In this document: one piece after another, positions 45,254-57,560 of the stretch | Numbering within the stretch: the first letter of the stretch is position 1 | Layout of the letters: each line of letters starts with the position of its first letter | Assembly (NCBI GenBank): GCA_947685225.1 | Contig: CANTUV010000008.1 | Location: 31,054,001-31,118,000, forward strand | DNA from: Garcia nutans | Taxonomy: Eukaryota > Streptophyta > Magnoliopsida > Malpighiales > Euphorbiaceae | Length of the DNA stretch: 64,000 nt | Direction of reading: 5' to 3' | Program-made: the position numbers and the translations under genes | The notes under the pieces: generated by a model | The model's input: only the letters and a program-made list of their open reading frames with translations | What the model was told of the DNA's origin: nothing | The model's database searches: none

Positions 45254-45331
45254 CTTCTCAGATCTTCTGGCAAGCTTCGATGGTTCATCCATTGCTCCAA
45301 ATCACGCTGTCAAACTGACATTTCTAATTTC

Positions 45332-45738
45332 CTAGAGGGAAGAACAAAAAATAAACAAATCACTTGAGGAAATATTTTCTTCAAAAAACCAAAGTACGAT
45401 CCATTAAAAAGATTACTTATTTATGGCATGTCGCTACATTTTAGCACCATCACTAGTATTATAATGACATTTTAATTTATGAAATTTTGCAACATTGTAG
45501 GCATGCACATAATATAACTTTGGATTTTAGAAATTTAAACATGGAGAACAAATTATAGCAATTTATTATGCATTCAACCATTGACATATGAGTGCACACA
45601 AGGTCCCATATTGTTTAATTGCATCCAATGACTAAATTTGAAATGGTGAAGTGAGAAATAGGTAAGGGTATAGGGCCTTCCCCAAATGCAACGCGTGATG
45701 TCGGCGCCCAGATGTGGCGCTAAATAAGCAAGGGTTCT
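45332..45738. other. Sequence between CNGC exon and element C
   Basis: Mostly AT-rich, probably CNGC intron. 45680-45730 is a short GC-rich patch (GCGTGATGTCGGCGCC) that I cannot place. No gene supported. Confidence 0.4.
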
Positions 45739-48215
45739 TGTAATATCCCAAAGTATACCCTAAAAGTTTTGGAATATTTATTGTTGTATTTGCATTAAAT
45801 GTATATGTTTAAATGGAAAGAGAAATGAGGTAAGGGAAGAATGTATATGTTGTATATATAGTGATATATACAACATATACAAGTCAAAGAAATGGAAGTC
45901 AAAGAAATTAATTAATTATTTTAAATTAATTAAATTAATTAAATGGAAAATTGATTTAGTGAGTGGATGAAGATATTTGATTATTTTAATATTTAATTGC
46001 TTGGTGGAGGTTTAAAGAGAAGAAGTGGTTGACTTTTCCATTCATTCTTCTTCTTCTTCTTTCTTTGTTGTTGGCCGGGTATCACAATAGCAAGAGAGGA
46101 AGAGAGTTTTTGATTTTCCAAGCTCGTGATTGAAGGATGTTTCAAGTGATCAAGTTGGAAATCTAAGAAGTTTCATAATTTTTGGTAAGTTTTCCACTTG
46201 ATTCCCTTGTTTTCTTTTAAGTTGTATTTGAGTTTGATGGTTGATTATTGATGGTATGAGTATGTTTGATTGTGGTGTGTTTAAGAGTGTTGGGTTTAAT
46301 TGATTTTGATTTTGGGATTGGATTGAAGAGAAGGAGTTAGGTTTGGTGTTGGAAGAGTAAGAGTTGTGTCTATGTGATGGTTGTGAATTGGTGTTTGATG
46401 TATGTTTTGAATTGTTTTGGTGTTTTTGCAAGTTATTATGGTTTATGGGTGTGCTTAGTTAAGTTTGTTTGAACTGGAAAATGGTGGAAGTAAGAGGTTT
46501 GTTGGATGTGAGCTTGATGTTGCCGGAATCAGGATTTTTGGCCTGACACGCCCATGAGCACGGCCAGGTCTTTAGGCATGTCAATGATTTTGTTTTCTAG
46601 ATGGGTGACACGAGTAGTGACATGCCCATGTCACTGAGCGTGTCACAGCTTATGTGTCGTAGTAGCATTTACACGTCCAGTGACATGCCCATGTCACTGA
46701 GCGTGTCATAGCTACTGTGTTGAGGGAGGATTGACACGGCCAGTGACACGCCCATGTCACTGAGAGTGTCAAAGCTTTTGTGTTGTGAGTTTAGGGCACG
46801 GTCAGGGACATGCCCGTGTTGTTGAGCGTGTCATGTGTAGAGTTTTCCCTAGTTGGTTCTTAGCCTTATTATCTCATGTGTATCTAAGTGAGTGTGTATG
46901 ATCACCTTTAGTTTAGATTTTGAAGAGAGTTGAGTTGCCCTAATCCAATTATTGAGGATTCTTGGAAGAGGAGTTTGGTGTGGAGTGAGTTGCTCTTGAG
47001 GTAAGTACAAACCCTACATTATTGCATACATTTATATGACTTTGGGACTTAACACATTTAGTTGTAAATGTGTTAAGTAATCCATTACATTGTTAATATA
47101 TTTGATTAATATCATGAATTGCATAATGTGAAAAGATATGATAATCATTCAAAATGTATATCCAATGCAATTGGTTGTGTATATCTTAATGATGAGATGT
47201 GATGCCATTGTTGTTGGCTATAATGATGCAAATGAAATAATTGGGGCATGTTTGCCTAGATGATTATGAGGGAATGAGAATGGAATTGATAATGAAATAA
47301 TAAAAGAATTGTGTGTCTAATATGTTAATCAATTTTCAGAGTTTTGTTGTTGGTGGCATGCCTAATAGTAACAGTCTCTTGAAGCTGGGTTGGGCTTGAT
47401 CCTTGAAGTCAAGTTGGGTTGAAGTTTAGCATGCTTAACTCCCCTTGAAGCTTGGTTGGGTCTAGTCCTTAAAGCCTAGTTGAGATGTTACAACCCTTGA
47501 AGCTAGGTTGGGTTTGGTTCTTGAAGCCAAGTTAGGTGATGCTTAGCATGCTTTGCTCCCCTTGAAGCTTGGTTGAGCCTAATCCTTGAAGCCTAGTTGG
47601 GATAATGATAAATGTGATAATTAAACCAAAACATAAACTCTGAAAGTTGAATGGCATATTAGTTTCTTTTGGGCCCATGCTTGTCTTTGTTTAAATGTGA
47701 TTCATGAATGGTAAAACAAATAAATAATATGATTTAATGTAAGGTTTGAAATATGATATATGAATATGTGACATTAGCATTACGTTAAAGCATATTGTTA
47801 TTGTGGTTTGTGCCACTAAGCCTATGGCTTAGCGCGATTGTGGTTCATCGCGCAGGTGACAGGGTAGAACCGGAGAGTTCAGCTAGACCGAGTCGAGTCT
47901 AGACTCTGAAATGTTGATTATGCGCTTAAAGATCATAGACGAACTGCCAAACATGTATAAACTTTATGTTTTGTAATTTTTGATTTTGATGTATATGTAT
48001 ATGTAAATACCGCTACATTTTTCGCTGCTTAATAAATAAACGTTTTATCCATTATATTTTATAATATAATTTGAATGTTTTAAGTTTTCTTATATTGTTG
48101 TTAAATTGAAAGATTGGTTTGTTTATTATAAACCGTGACACTCTTGTATCCAATATATGTATATTACAAAAGTGGTTGTATGTAGTATGCGTATATGGGG
48201 TGTAGGGGTGTTACA
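45739..48215 (+). repeat. Element C 5' LTR
   Basis: 2,477 bp, TGTAATATCCC...GGGGTGTTACA. Landmarks in order: TTTAAAGAGAAG at 46012; GGTAAGT 46182; CACG hairpin array 46540-46840; GAGGTAAGTACAAAC at 46997; inverted-repeat arm 47317-47344; CTTGAAG cassette 47377-47600; arm 47635-47662; GGGCCCATGCTTGTC 47670; double hairpin 47816-47853. The ORF at 46150-46431 (minus) is compositional. Confidence 0.93.
46540..46840 (+). repeat. CACG hairpin array in element C LTR
   Basis: Four to five units, e.g. 46672-46708: outer ACACG/CGTGT around inner CAGTGACA/TGTCACTG, loop TGCCCA or CGCCCA. Units are about 75-85 bp. Confidence 0.85.
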
Positions 48216-48222
48216 ATTGTTT

Positions 48223-48241
48223 TGGTATCAGAGCCTAGGTT
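48223..48241 (+). promoter_or_regulatory. Element C primer-binding site (iMet tRNA)
   Basis: TGGTATCAGAGCCTAGGTT, seven bases after the LTR. Same as element B. The 3' half lies in a hairpin (48234-48259) CCTAGGTTT...AAACCTAGG. Confidence 0.9.
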
Positions 48242-48385
48242 TGAGATTCTAAACCTAGGTCAATTGTAAGAAAAAGAAAATTTTGATTTTAAAATATGGT
48301 TTTTGAATAAGATATATGCTTTGGCACCAGCAGTCTTTGATCTTTGATGAGGTATTTTCTGCTGTGTCTGCAGATATAGTTAGTG

Positions 48386-49331
48386 ATGGCGTCTCAGTCA
48401 CGTCAGTCCATAGAAGGTAGTGCTGAGAGTGTAGCTCTTGCCAGAGAGACCAGCTGCTGATGAGGTTCCACCAGTTTGGCTAAGACATGTGGTAGAATTG
48501 TTGAGGCAAGCTCCAGTGTAGCCACCGCCACCACAGCCACAAGTGTCGGTGAGACATTATGATAAATTGATAAAGTATGGGGCTGAGGATTTCTTTGATA
48601 CTACAGATCTTGCAATAGCTGAACAGTGGTTGGATAGAGTGCAGAGGGTATTTATTCAGTTGCAAGCCACTCCTAAAGTGAAATTTGATTATGCTAGATC
48701 CCTTCTGCAGAAAGATGCTTATGATTGGTGGAAGACGGTTTCCCATGCCATGGATGATCCACCGACTTTGTTTTATAGTGATTTTCTACGGGAATTTGAG
48801 CAGAAATATACTCCGAGGGAGTATAAGGATGCCGAGAAGATGGAATTTCTGAATCTGAGATAGGAGAATCGGACAGTGACAGAGTATGAGATTGAGTATA
48901 TCCGGTTGAGTCACTATGTCGGTGGGATTATTTCTGATGAGATTGACCGGTGTAGGAGATTTGAGGAGGGATTGAGGCCCTCTATTATGTGTATTGTTGC
49001 TGGTTCTCAATACCAAGACTTTTCTCAGTTAGTTGCCGCAGCTAGAAGTGTTAAGAGAGCACAGGGTATTGCAGCAGCTGCTATCGAGGAGGAGACAAGA
49101 GTTAGGAGATCCCAGTTTGAGGCAGGGTCTTCATTTATGAAGAGAGGCCGAGGAATTTTTATTCCAAGAGTCAGTAGGAGCCTGAGGCAGTCAGGTAGAT
49201 CAGTTTAGTATCAGAGGCAGAGACCGAGACCTACAGTTTCTGTAGCGAGTGCTTCGACTCCATTGGTTTAGAGATCCATTCCACCTATATGTGTTCATTG
49301 TGGTAGGACACATGGGGATGCTTGTTGGAAG
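48386..49331 (+). pseudogene. Element C gag
   Basis: Starts ATG at 48386 (MASQSRQSIEGSAESVALAR), with a frameshift at about 48440. 48543-48863 (106 residues) and 48876-49208 (110 residues) together carry the gag domain: YDKLIKYGAEDFFDTTDLAI, AEQWLDRVQRVF and FYSDFLREFEQKYTPREYKD, then MTEYEIEYIRLSHYVGG and DRCRRFEEGLRPS. A TAG at 48861-48863 replaces the CAG of element B, and two further TAGs (49207, 49267) precede the zinc knuckle [11 protein letters not shown]. It makes capsid/nucleocapsid; this copy could only give truncated products. Confidence 0.9.
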
Positions 49332-51173
49332 ATGGGTGGATCAGGAGTATGTTTTAGATGTGGGTCACCAGCTCACTTTATTAATGATTGCCCTGAGCTA
49401 CAGGAGGATAGACAGACTGATACTGCAGCTTCTCGACCTAGTGTTAGCAGAGGTGGTCGAGGGGGCAGAGGTTTTAGCAGAGGTGGTCGACCTGGAATCA
49501 GTCAGAGAGGAGGTTCTACATCCGGAGGCAGTAGGCCAGATGAGGCTGGGTCTTCTCAGCTAGTGTATGTGATGCAGAGGCAGCTGGATGCTTCAGCAGT
49601 TATTACGGGTACATTTTCTTTATTTGGCATTTTAGTTCTTGCTTTGATTGATCCAGGATCTACTCATTCATACATAAGTGCATCTATCTTGCCTGTGTCT
49701 AAATTGTATTCTGAGTCCTTAGGATTTGATGTGTTGGTGACAAATCCTTTAGGACATAGTGTTGTGGTGAGTAAGGTGCATCATGATAGTTCAGTTGTGG
49801 TGCAAGGTGAGGAATTTTGGGGGGATTTGATTGAAATGCCTTTTAAGGAGTATGATTTGATCTTAGGCATGGATTGGTTGTCTAAGCATGGAGCTATGGT
49901 AGACTATCAAAAGAAGTGTGTTACCCTGAGAACCAGTGATGGTAGAAGTGTGATGGTATCTAGTGAGCAGAGACAACTTGCATCCTTGTTTGTGTCAGCT
50001 GTTGCAGCTAGAAAGTTGATTAGAAAAGGGTGTAATGCTTATCTTGCTCACGTGGTAGATACCAGAATAGTGGGTTCTCAACTTGATAGTATACCCACAG
50101 TTGCGGAATTTCCATATGTTTTTCCTGAGGAGTTGCCAAGGTTACCCCCTGAGAGAGAGGTTGAGTTTGGTATCGATTTGTTGCCTGGTACCACTCCCAT
50201 CTCTATTACTCCTTATCGAATGGCACCTGTTGAGTTGAGAGAGTTGAAGGTGCAGTTGCAGGAGTTGTTGGATAAAGGGTTTATTCACCCTAGCGTTTCT
50301 CTGTGGGGAGCTCCTGTTTTGTTTGTGAAGAAGAAGGATGGTACTTTGAGGTTGTGCATTGATTGTAGGAAATTTAATAAGGTAACTATTAAGAATAAGT
50401 ATCCTTTGCCTCGGATAGATGATCTCTTCGATCAGTTAAAAGGAGCAGCAGTGTTTTCCAAGATTGATTTGAGATCAGAGTACCATCAGTTGAGAGTAAG
50501 AGCTGAAGATGTTCCTAAGATAGCTTTCCGCACAAGGTGTGGGCATTATGAATTTTTGGTAATGCCTTTTGGGTTGATGAATGCACCTGCAGCATTTATG
50601 GATTTGATGAATAGGGTGTTTAGGCCCTATCTAGATCAGTTTGGGGTGGTCTTCATTGATGATATTTTGGTATATTCGCATAATAAGGAGGATCATGACA
50701 AGCATCTGCGGATTGTATTGCAGACCTTGAGAGAGAAGCAATTGTATGCTAAACTATCGAAGTGTGAGTTTTGGCTTGATCAAGTGACTTTTCTCGGTCA
50801 TATAGTTTCAGCAGATGGTATAAGAGTTGATCCGAATAAAGTTGAGGCCATTTTGAATTGGAGTCCACCGAAGTCTGTGACTGAAGTCAGAAGTTTTTTG
50901 GGTTTGGTAGGCTATTATCGACGCTTTGTGAAAGGTTTTTCTTTGATAGCTACTCCACTAACCAGATTACTTCGAAAGGGAGTTAGATTTGTGTGGACAG
51001 ATCAGTGTCAAGCTAGCTTTGAGCAGTTGAAGGAGATGTTGACTCAAGCTCCTGTTCTTACCTTACTTGTAGAAGATAAACCATATGTGATTTACAGTGA
51101 TGCTTCACATAATGGTTTGGGTTGTGTTTCGATGCAGGAAGGTAGAGTCATAGCTTATGCTTCTTGGCTGTAA
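49332..51173 (+). CDS. Element C zinc knuckle-protease-RT-RNase H ORF
   Basis: 613 residues, the largest intact frame in the window. Order: CCHC knuckle [14 protein letters not shown] (residues about 7-20); Gly/Arg-rich stretch; protease with [12 protein letters not shown] at about 106-117; [13 protein letters not shown] with [42 protein letters not shown] and catalytic [12 protein letters not shown]; thumb [11 protein letters not shown]; RNase H start [12 protein letters not shown]. It ends in YASWL where the LARD is inserted; the last codons are partly LARD. The Met at 49332 is internal: the true frame begins in gag. All catalytic residues appear intact, although Leu-Met replaces the usual Leu-Thr in FGLMNAP. 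Confidence 0.92.
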   Translation: MGGSGVCFRCGSPAHFINDCPELQEDRQTDTAASRPSVSRGGRGGRGFSRGGRPGISQRGGSTSGGSRPDEAGSSQLVYVMQRQLDASAVITGTFSLFGILVLALIDPGSTHSYISASILPVSKLYSESLGFDVLVTNPLGHSVVVSKVHHDSSVVVQGEEFWGDLIEMPFKEYDLILGMDWLSKHGAMVDYQKKCVTLRTSDGRSVMVSSEQRQLASLFVSAVAARKLIRKGCNAYLAHVVDTRIVGSQLDSIPTVAEFPYVFPEELPRLPPEREVEFGIDLLPGTTPISITPYRMAPVELRELKVQLQELLDKGFIHPSVSLWGAPVLFVKKKDGTLRLCIDCRKFNKVTIKNKYPLPRIDDLFDQLKGAAVFSKIDLRSEYHQLRVRAEDVPKIAFRTRCGHYEFLVMPFGLMNAPAAFMDLMNRVFRPYLDQFGVVFIDDILVYSHNKEDHDKHLRIVLQTLREKQLYAKLSKCEFWLDQVTFLGHIVSADGIRVDPNKVEAILNWSPPKSVTEVRSFLGLVGYYRRFVKGFSLIATPLTRLLRKGVRFVWTDQCQASFEQLKEMLTQAPVLTLLVEDKPYVIYSDASHNGLGCVSMQEGRVIAYASWL

Positions 51174-53683
51174 CACCCCCATACTCTATATAAGTACTAT
51201 ACATATACCTAGTATACATACAATACGTATATGGAGTATAAGAATGTCACATTTAGTTTCAATTCAAAAACCTTTAGTCAAGTTCAAACAATATTACATT
51301 AAAATTTAATAACATTGACAAAATCATTATACTTTCAATGATCTTAGTCTTATTTACCAAAACTTCATTTATACCTATAACTATATTATTATGAATAATA
51401 TAACATAATTAACTCACACATGTATGCATCACCTTCTAGTTGGTCTCGAAACACTCTTACCCTTCTCGTGGCATAACAGCTTGACTTCCAAATCAAACGC
51501 ATAAACACCTGCGTGATCACACAACCGCGCTAAGCCCGAGAGCTTAGTAATACAAATAATTCATATAAACATACATTAGAGAAAATCATATTTTCATGTT
51601 ATCTTGATATGTCATTATGTACTTACCATGTTTTCCCATTTTGATTATGCTTTTCATATATATAATTCTACTAATGTCTTAATTATATACATATTCATAC
51701 ACCTCATTTCAACAATTCACAATTCAATGACTTATCAAAATCTTCATGAAGCAATATTCACCATTTCCACATCTATATACATTTTACACTTCATATTATA
51801 ATTTTCATAAGCTCATCATGTAACATAGCTTCTCAAGCCATATTCACTTTCAATAATTTACTTATGTGTTGTATACATTTCATTCCAGGATTATCATTAT
51901 ATTTTTCATACCATTATATTTCATTCCATAGTTATCACCATATATCACATAATATTATATTTCATTATTCATTCTTTTTCCTTTATTCAAGAATCACATA
52001 TATGCAAGCACAAGCATGGGCCCAAAAACACTAATATGCCATTCCACTTTCAGAGTTTATGTTTTGGTTCAATTATCACATTTATCATTATCCCAACTAG
52101 GCTTCAAGGATTAAGGTTCAACCAAGCTTCTAGGGGAACAAAGCATGCTAAGTATCAACCCAACTTGGCTTCAAGAACCAATCCAACCTAGCTTCAAGGG
52201 TTGTAACATCTCAATTAGGCTTCAAGGTTTAGATCCAACCAAGCTTCAAGGGGAGTAAAACATGTTAAACTTCAACCCAACTTGGCTTCAAGGATTAAAC
52301 CAACCTAACTTCAAGAGATTGTTACTATTAGGCATGCCACCAACAACAAAACTCTGAAAATGAATAACATATTAGACACACAATCAATTCATTCACTTAT
52401 TTACCATTCTCTTTCTCAATTCACATTTCATAAACACGTAGGTAATCATGCCTTAATAAGTTCATTTTACATAACCATAGCCAACAACAATGGCTTCATT
52501 TCTCATTTGCATCATTATAGCCAATCACAATGGCTTCACATCTTATCATATCTCAATTCACATTATACATTTTATAATTCAAGTATACACAATCAATTAC
52601 ATTGAACATATATCTTAAGTTCATCATCATATAAACCACATGTCCATCTATTTCATTTCAATCATTATTACCAATCACAATGATATCACATTTCATCATT
52701 TCTCAAAACACATTAACACAATTCATCATTAAAATATTTATCATAACAAATTACATTACACATACCTTTTTGAATGACCCTCATAGCTTTCACACTATAC
52801 AAATCATAACATTAGTTACATTGTATTACCAATATAATAAATTATCTAACACATTTATAACTAAATGTTATAAATCCCAAAATCATGCAAATACATGCAA
52901 CCATGTAGTTGGTACTTACCTCAAGAACACTCACAGAACTTTATACTCTTTTCCTTCCAAGAGTTCTTCACTTCACAAACTAGGGCAAATCACTTCCTTC
53001 TCAAAACCTAATCCAAAAATAATACAATACATCAATTCCAATGCCATTATTCACTTAATACCCTCTTATTAGACCCATACATCGCAAATTATAAGCCAAT
53101 TCATCAATCTAAGACCCCACGGTCGTGGCCTCACAACCCCACGGCCGTGGCTTAGTAAACAATTCTGCCCAATTACTCTAACAACCCCCACGGGCGTGGC
53201 CTTCTAGTCCCCACGGGCGTGGCCTTCTAGTCCCCACGGGCGTGGCATAGCAAATGAATCTGTCACCCTTGCTCAACACCTCCACGGCCATGATTTCCAA
53301 TGGCCACGGTCGTGGCAGCCAAAGGCCACGGACGTGGCATCCAAAATGCCTCTGTTTCGGACCCAAATCATGTATTTCATGTTTTAAACTTTACTAAACA
53401 CAAACATACATCAATTATTCAATTCTCCAACTCATACTTATTAAACCCTTTCTAACCAATTTCAATAATCCATCATCATCCTCACAAATTAACATTTTAA
53501 TCTATACATATCTTTCAATCTTTCACTATCATCATCTTAACACACTAACTACATCAAATATCAATACAATCAATGGAAATCAATTCAAAGAAATGAATAC
53601 TTACTTGAATATTTTGCCAAATCTTCATCTCCATCTTCAATCCTTTTAAAATCCTTAAGAAATTTGATGTGAAGATTAATAAA

Positions 53684-53719
<36 letters not shown>

Positions 53720-53791
53720 CCACGAAGAAGAAGAAGAAGAAGAAGCAAAAGAAGAAAGAAAGTTCTTTCTTTCTTTCGTTCTTATCTCTAA

Positions 53792-53822
<31 letters not shown>

Positions 53823-54156
53823 TAGTTAATATTTCTCAAATAACCTCCACCACACTTTCTTCCTTTGACTTTCCTTTCTTCTTTTTCTTTTATTATTATT
53901 ATTATTCTTATTTAATTATAAAGCTCACTTTCCCTACACCACTTTATACACTATGCATATGTCTTTAATATTACATATATATTCCTCATATTTTCCAAAT
54001 ACCATATGTATACATATTATCCTCCATATACATTTATCTCTTATAATATATCTTTTTAATTAATTTATTTTCCCTTCTCTTTCCATAAAACATATACATT
54101 AAATCTAAATACAACAACAACTCCAAAACTTATAGGGTATACTTTGGGATATTACA
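51169..54156 (-). repeat. LARD 3' LTR
   Basis: Minus-strand TGTAATATCCC...GTGTTACA. Contains double hairpin 51511-51546, cassette 52030-52375, donor-like GAGGTAAGT at 52914-52922, CACG modules 53110-53340 (three copies of CCCACGGGCGTGGCCTTCTAGT-type units against two in the other LTR), CT run 53687-53714, GAA run 53724-53745 and TAA run 53797-53820. ORFs here, including 52680-53072, recur in the other LTR and are non-coding. Confidence 0.93.
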
Positions 54157-54170
54157 ATTCTCTCCCCCTT
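54157..54170 (-). promoter_or_regulatory. LARD polypurine tract
   Basis: Minus strand AAGGGGGAGAGAAT directly before the 3' LTR start TGTAATATCC. A typical plant gypsy PPT. Confidence 0.85.
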
Positions 54171-57100
54171 AAATAATTTCGTCCTCGAAATTATCTAGCA
54201 CAATAACAATTCATTCTTAACATAACACCATCTTAATTTCCATACGAAGTTACTTATATACTTAAGTTATTATATCATCAAATCATATAACTTATACTCT
54301 CCCCCTTAGAGTCAATCAATTTCTTTACATTTCATTATAAATCTATTTTTATCTTATAACTTTCTCAACAGAGCAACCCAAATAGCTCATTACATTCCCA
54401 ATGAATTTTCTTTTATACAATAATCAACTCATCTTATAGTCTATATATTCCATTCATCTATTACATTCAAGATATATATCACTTCATCTCTATATAGATA
54501 ATCAACTTTAACCTTGGAAATTATTGAATTATATCATACTATTGCCTATCTTGTCATTACAATCACTTTTGAAAATAGCCACTTATCAAACCTTGATTGG
54601 TAACAATCTTTCCATTTTGTTTACACTTAAATCTTTCTTTATCATGTCTCACTTAACATTAATATTGATACAACCTCTTTAAACTTACTTAACAGATAAT
54701 CAATCTTTTTCCTTTTATCATTATTTACAGCTGATACAATTCAATTCATCAATGTCCATTGATTCATCAAAATATTACATCATATACATATCATTTAAAT
54801 TTTTATATTCTTAGTACAACTATACATATTAAGTCTTAATAATGATTCACAATCTTAACGCAACTTAGATCATTTGATCTCTCCATCACAAAATATTCAC
54901 ATTTCAATCTTGTTCAATTCAAATCAACAAGTAATTTATTTGAACTTATCATTAGATTTCACATTATATATATCTATATATATATGTATATCCTTATTCC
55001 ATTCAATCAAACTTATATCTAATTCCTGATCTCTTCAGATCCTTATTCAATCAAATTATCATGATAACAAATCACTTCAGATTATCCTTCAATATATATA
55101 TATATACATATATATTGTTTTCTATTATCTTAGTATCATTTCCACCAATTCTCATGATAATCTCATATCGTTTTTATTATGTATAGTTCATTCACTTAAA
55201 CTTTAAACCCATTCACTTATTCACTTTATACCATACACATATTTATCATAACTTTCAGTCACCTTTTGTAATTTCTCTCTTTTTAATATCTTCTCACGTA
55301 TCCCATCATTGCTATCTTAACAATAAGTGTTATCATACTTAACACATTTTCATAATTCTCTTCTTTTTCCTTACGTTTCATAATTATAACCAGATTTCTA
55401 ACATAAAATAATGAGATACAACTTTACCAAATCATAATTATCAATCTCATCAGAACTATATCATAGTTGTGTTATCTCAGTCCCAAATGGGAAAATGACA
55501 AAATTAATCAACCACAATATACTAAACAAATCGTAGGATTATCAAAAATTAAGGGTCATGTTTGAAACTTGTAAATCCATATGGTTCCTTTATTATTCTG
55601 TTTCCAACCTTTCCAATTACCATACTAAATTGGATCTCAAAAATTTCATATTCATTTCTAAACTTTGGCTACCCCAAAAGTTAACACATTCCAACTCCAT
55701 TATCACCCAATTTGCACTCAGTTATTTAATCATCACTAGCTTAATTCATATTTCAACAATATTATTATTATCTTCTTTTATGAACACATATTCCATCATA
55801 TGCAAATATTACATAATTTTCTTTTGTCACTTCATTTCTAATCCATTTACAATCTCTTATAATATACCAATACATAGAACTTTTCCGTGTGTGGATACTT
55901 TGGAATTCTAAATATCATATGATCATCAAATTCAGTGATCACCATAACAATTTCACTGTTCAATATTACACGAGTCTATTCTTACTCTCAATTCCATCAT
56001 AAAATTCATCTAATTTGCTCAAGTCATAACCTAATCTTTCTTAGGTTCACTAATACATACAATATCATTCTCCATATCACTAATCCAATAATTGTACCAC
56101 ATATATATTCATAGATCACATTCACAATGTGATTCACATTTCTTACATATTATAATTTCATTCATATTGAAAAGCTCAACTCACACATCCTATACATGTA
56201 TACACGTAATTATATGCTCTTATTTTATTTTCCTTTTTCATACATTCCATACAAATTTAATGTTTATTACCTTCCTTTGAACACTATCATCCTCATTTCT
56301 TCAATATGATGTGAAATATTTATCATCACAACAAATATATATATTCCAACCATAATAACATTTCACATACATCTTAGTCACAATCCTTATGTGACATCTC
56401 TTTCACTTTTGTCTTTAAAAGCATTTAATATACCTTCATATCCATTTTTACCCTTTCCACTCAAATAACTTAAAATAACTCATTTTCACTTGCTTACTCA
56501 CTTTCTTTTGACTTCAAAACAATTTATCATACTATTAATCACATTACTCAATTCATAATACTTTCATGTGCAATATTATTCATTTCACATAGCTCATGTA
56601 TTGAATATACATTAAACTATCAATATCCAAATAATCTTTATCAAATTCCACTAAAACTTTAACTTTTCAACTTACTACTTCACTTAAATTTCAATTTACC
56701 AAACTCATCTTTTATTAATATCAACTTTAAAACATTATATTTATATACCACAAAGCAACATCAAAACTTATAATTTTCACAATTCTTAAGCTCATTTCAG
56801 AAATCCAAATATCACATATTATCACTATTACCATGAGCTTTCACAATATTCAAACATCTCACATTTCTAACATTGAAATCACAATGTTTACATAAAAAAA
56901 AACAATACAAACTATACCAATATCATCTCTTTTTCTTTTAAACACAACCTTAACTTTATATACTCCAAACTTTAAATAGTCACACCTTGTCTATATTAAT
57001 CAACTCATTCAATATTCCACCATACTCTCTTCCTCTAAATAGCATATCTTTCCATATTAACAATCCCACAATATTTCCTTTTTCTAACAAACCAAACATA

Positions 57101-57534
57101 ATCTTTGTTATAAAGAGATTCAAAGCGTAGAGGAAAGAGTACATACTCTAATCTTGATTTTATTTTCAACTCGTTTTCAACTTTATTCTTCTTTTCATTT
57201 CTTTATTTTACAATCACTTTTCAATAATCAATACTTCAAAATTTACTTTCCTTAAGTAAACTCCCATTCTTGAATTTACCAATTACACTTGTACCAATTT
57301 TTCATATCATTTCTTTTTCCAATTATTACTTTCATATAACATTTTATTCACACACTATCATCCATCTCATGTAATTAAAATACATCACAAATCACATAAT
57401 GCCACGTTCGAGACCAACCTAGGTGTGAATGCATATGCATGTATTACAAATTTCATTTCAAAACTTTTCGTTTTACTTCTCTTTAAGCTTTTCAAAACTT
57501 TCTCTTTTTAATTTTACTTAGGCCGAGAATCTCG
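54171..57534 (-). other. LARD internal region, non-coding
   Basis: About 3.36 kb, very AT-rich with strong strand bias (few G on the + strand). The longest frames (55558-55911, 56092-56280, + strand) are Ile/Phe/Ser/His-rich and antisense to the element; no gag, protease, RT, RNase H or integrase motif is seen. Starts TTTCGTCCTCGAAATTATCT beside the PPT, a sequence common next to plant gypsy PPTs. Confidence 0.8.
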
Positions 57535-57553
57535 AACCTAAGCTCTGATACCA
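57535..57553 (-). promoter_or_regulatory. LARD primer-binding site (iMet tRNA)
   Basis: Minus strand TGGTATCAGAGCTTAGGTT, one transition from elements B and C. It overlaps a hairpin at 57517-57542 whose other arm carries the compensating change (CTTAGG pairs with CCTAAG). Confidence 0.9.
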
Positions 57554-57560
57554 AAATTAT

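Larger units (their letters stand above)
43695..45331 (-). pseudogene. Cyclic nucleotide-gated channel (CNGC19/20-type) fragment, two exons
   Basis: Two exons on the minus strand. Exon 45331-45254 encodes KLEMSV*QRDLEQWMNHRSL and PEDLR, with acceptor CCCTCTAG and donor GTGCAT. Exon 43824-43695 encodes EVLEAERYLWAATRGVNEEM and ENLPDGLQRKIRRHLFKDVK, with acceptor ACGTAG and donor GTAAGG. Joined, an Arg codon is completed across the 1.4-kb intron, so the phase is right. This is the C-linker of plant CNGC channels between S6 and the cyclic-nucleotide-binding domain. The TGA after EMSV probably replaces CGA. Nothing else of the channel is seen within the window; its other exons may be separated by element B or lost. 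Confidence 0.8.

Noticed and set aside
52360..53072. 81- and 130-residue ORFs conserved at 58752-59464
   Set aside because: They are nearly identical only because the LTRs are duplicates; they are antisense to the element and rich in Ile/His/Ser/Thr, with no domain.
55558..56280. LARD internal ORFs as a possible new gene
   Set aside because: Antisense, compositional, and without start context or motifs; base composition alone gives few stops on this G-poor strand.
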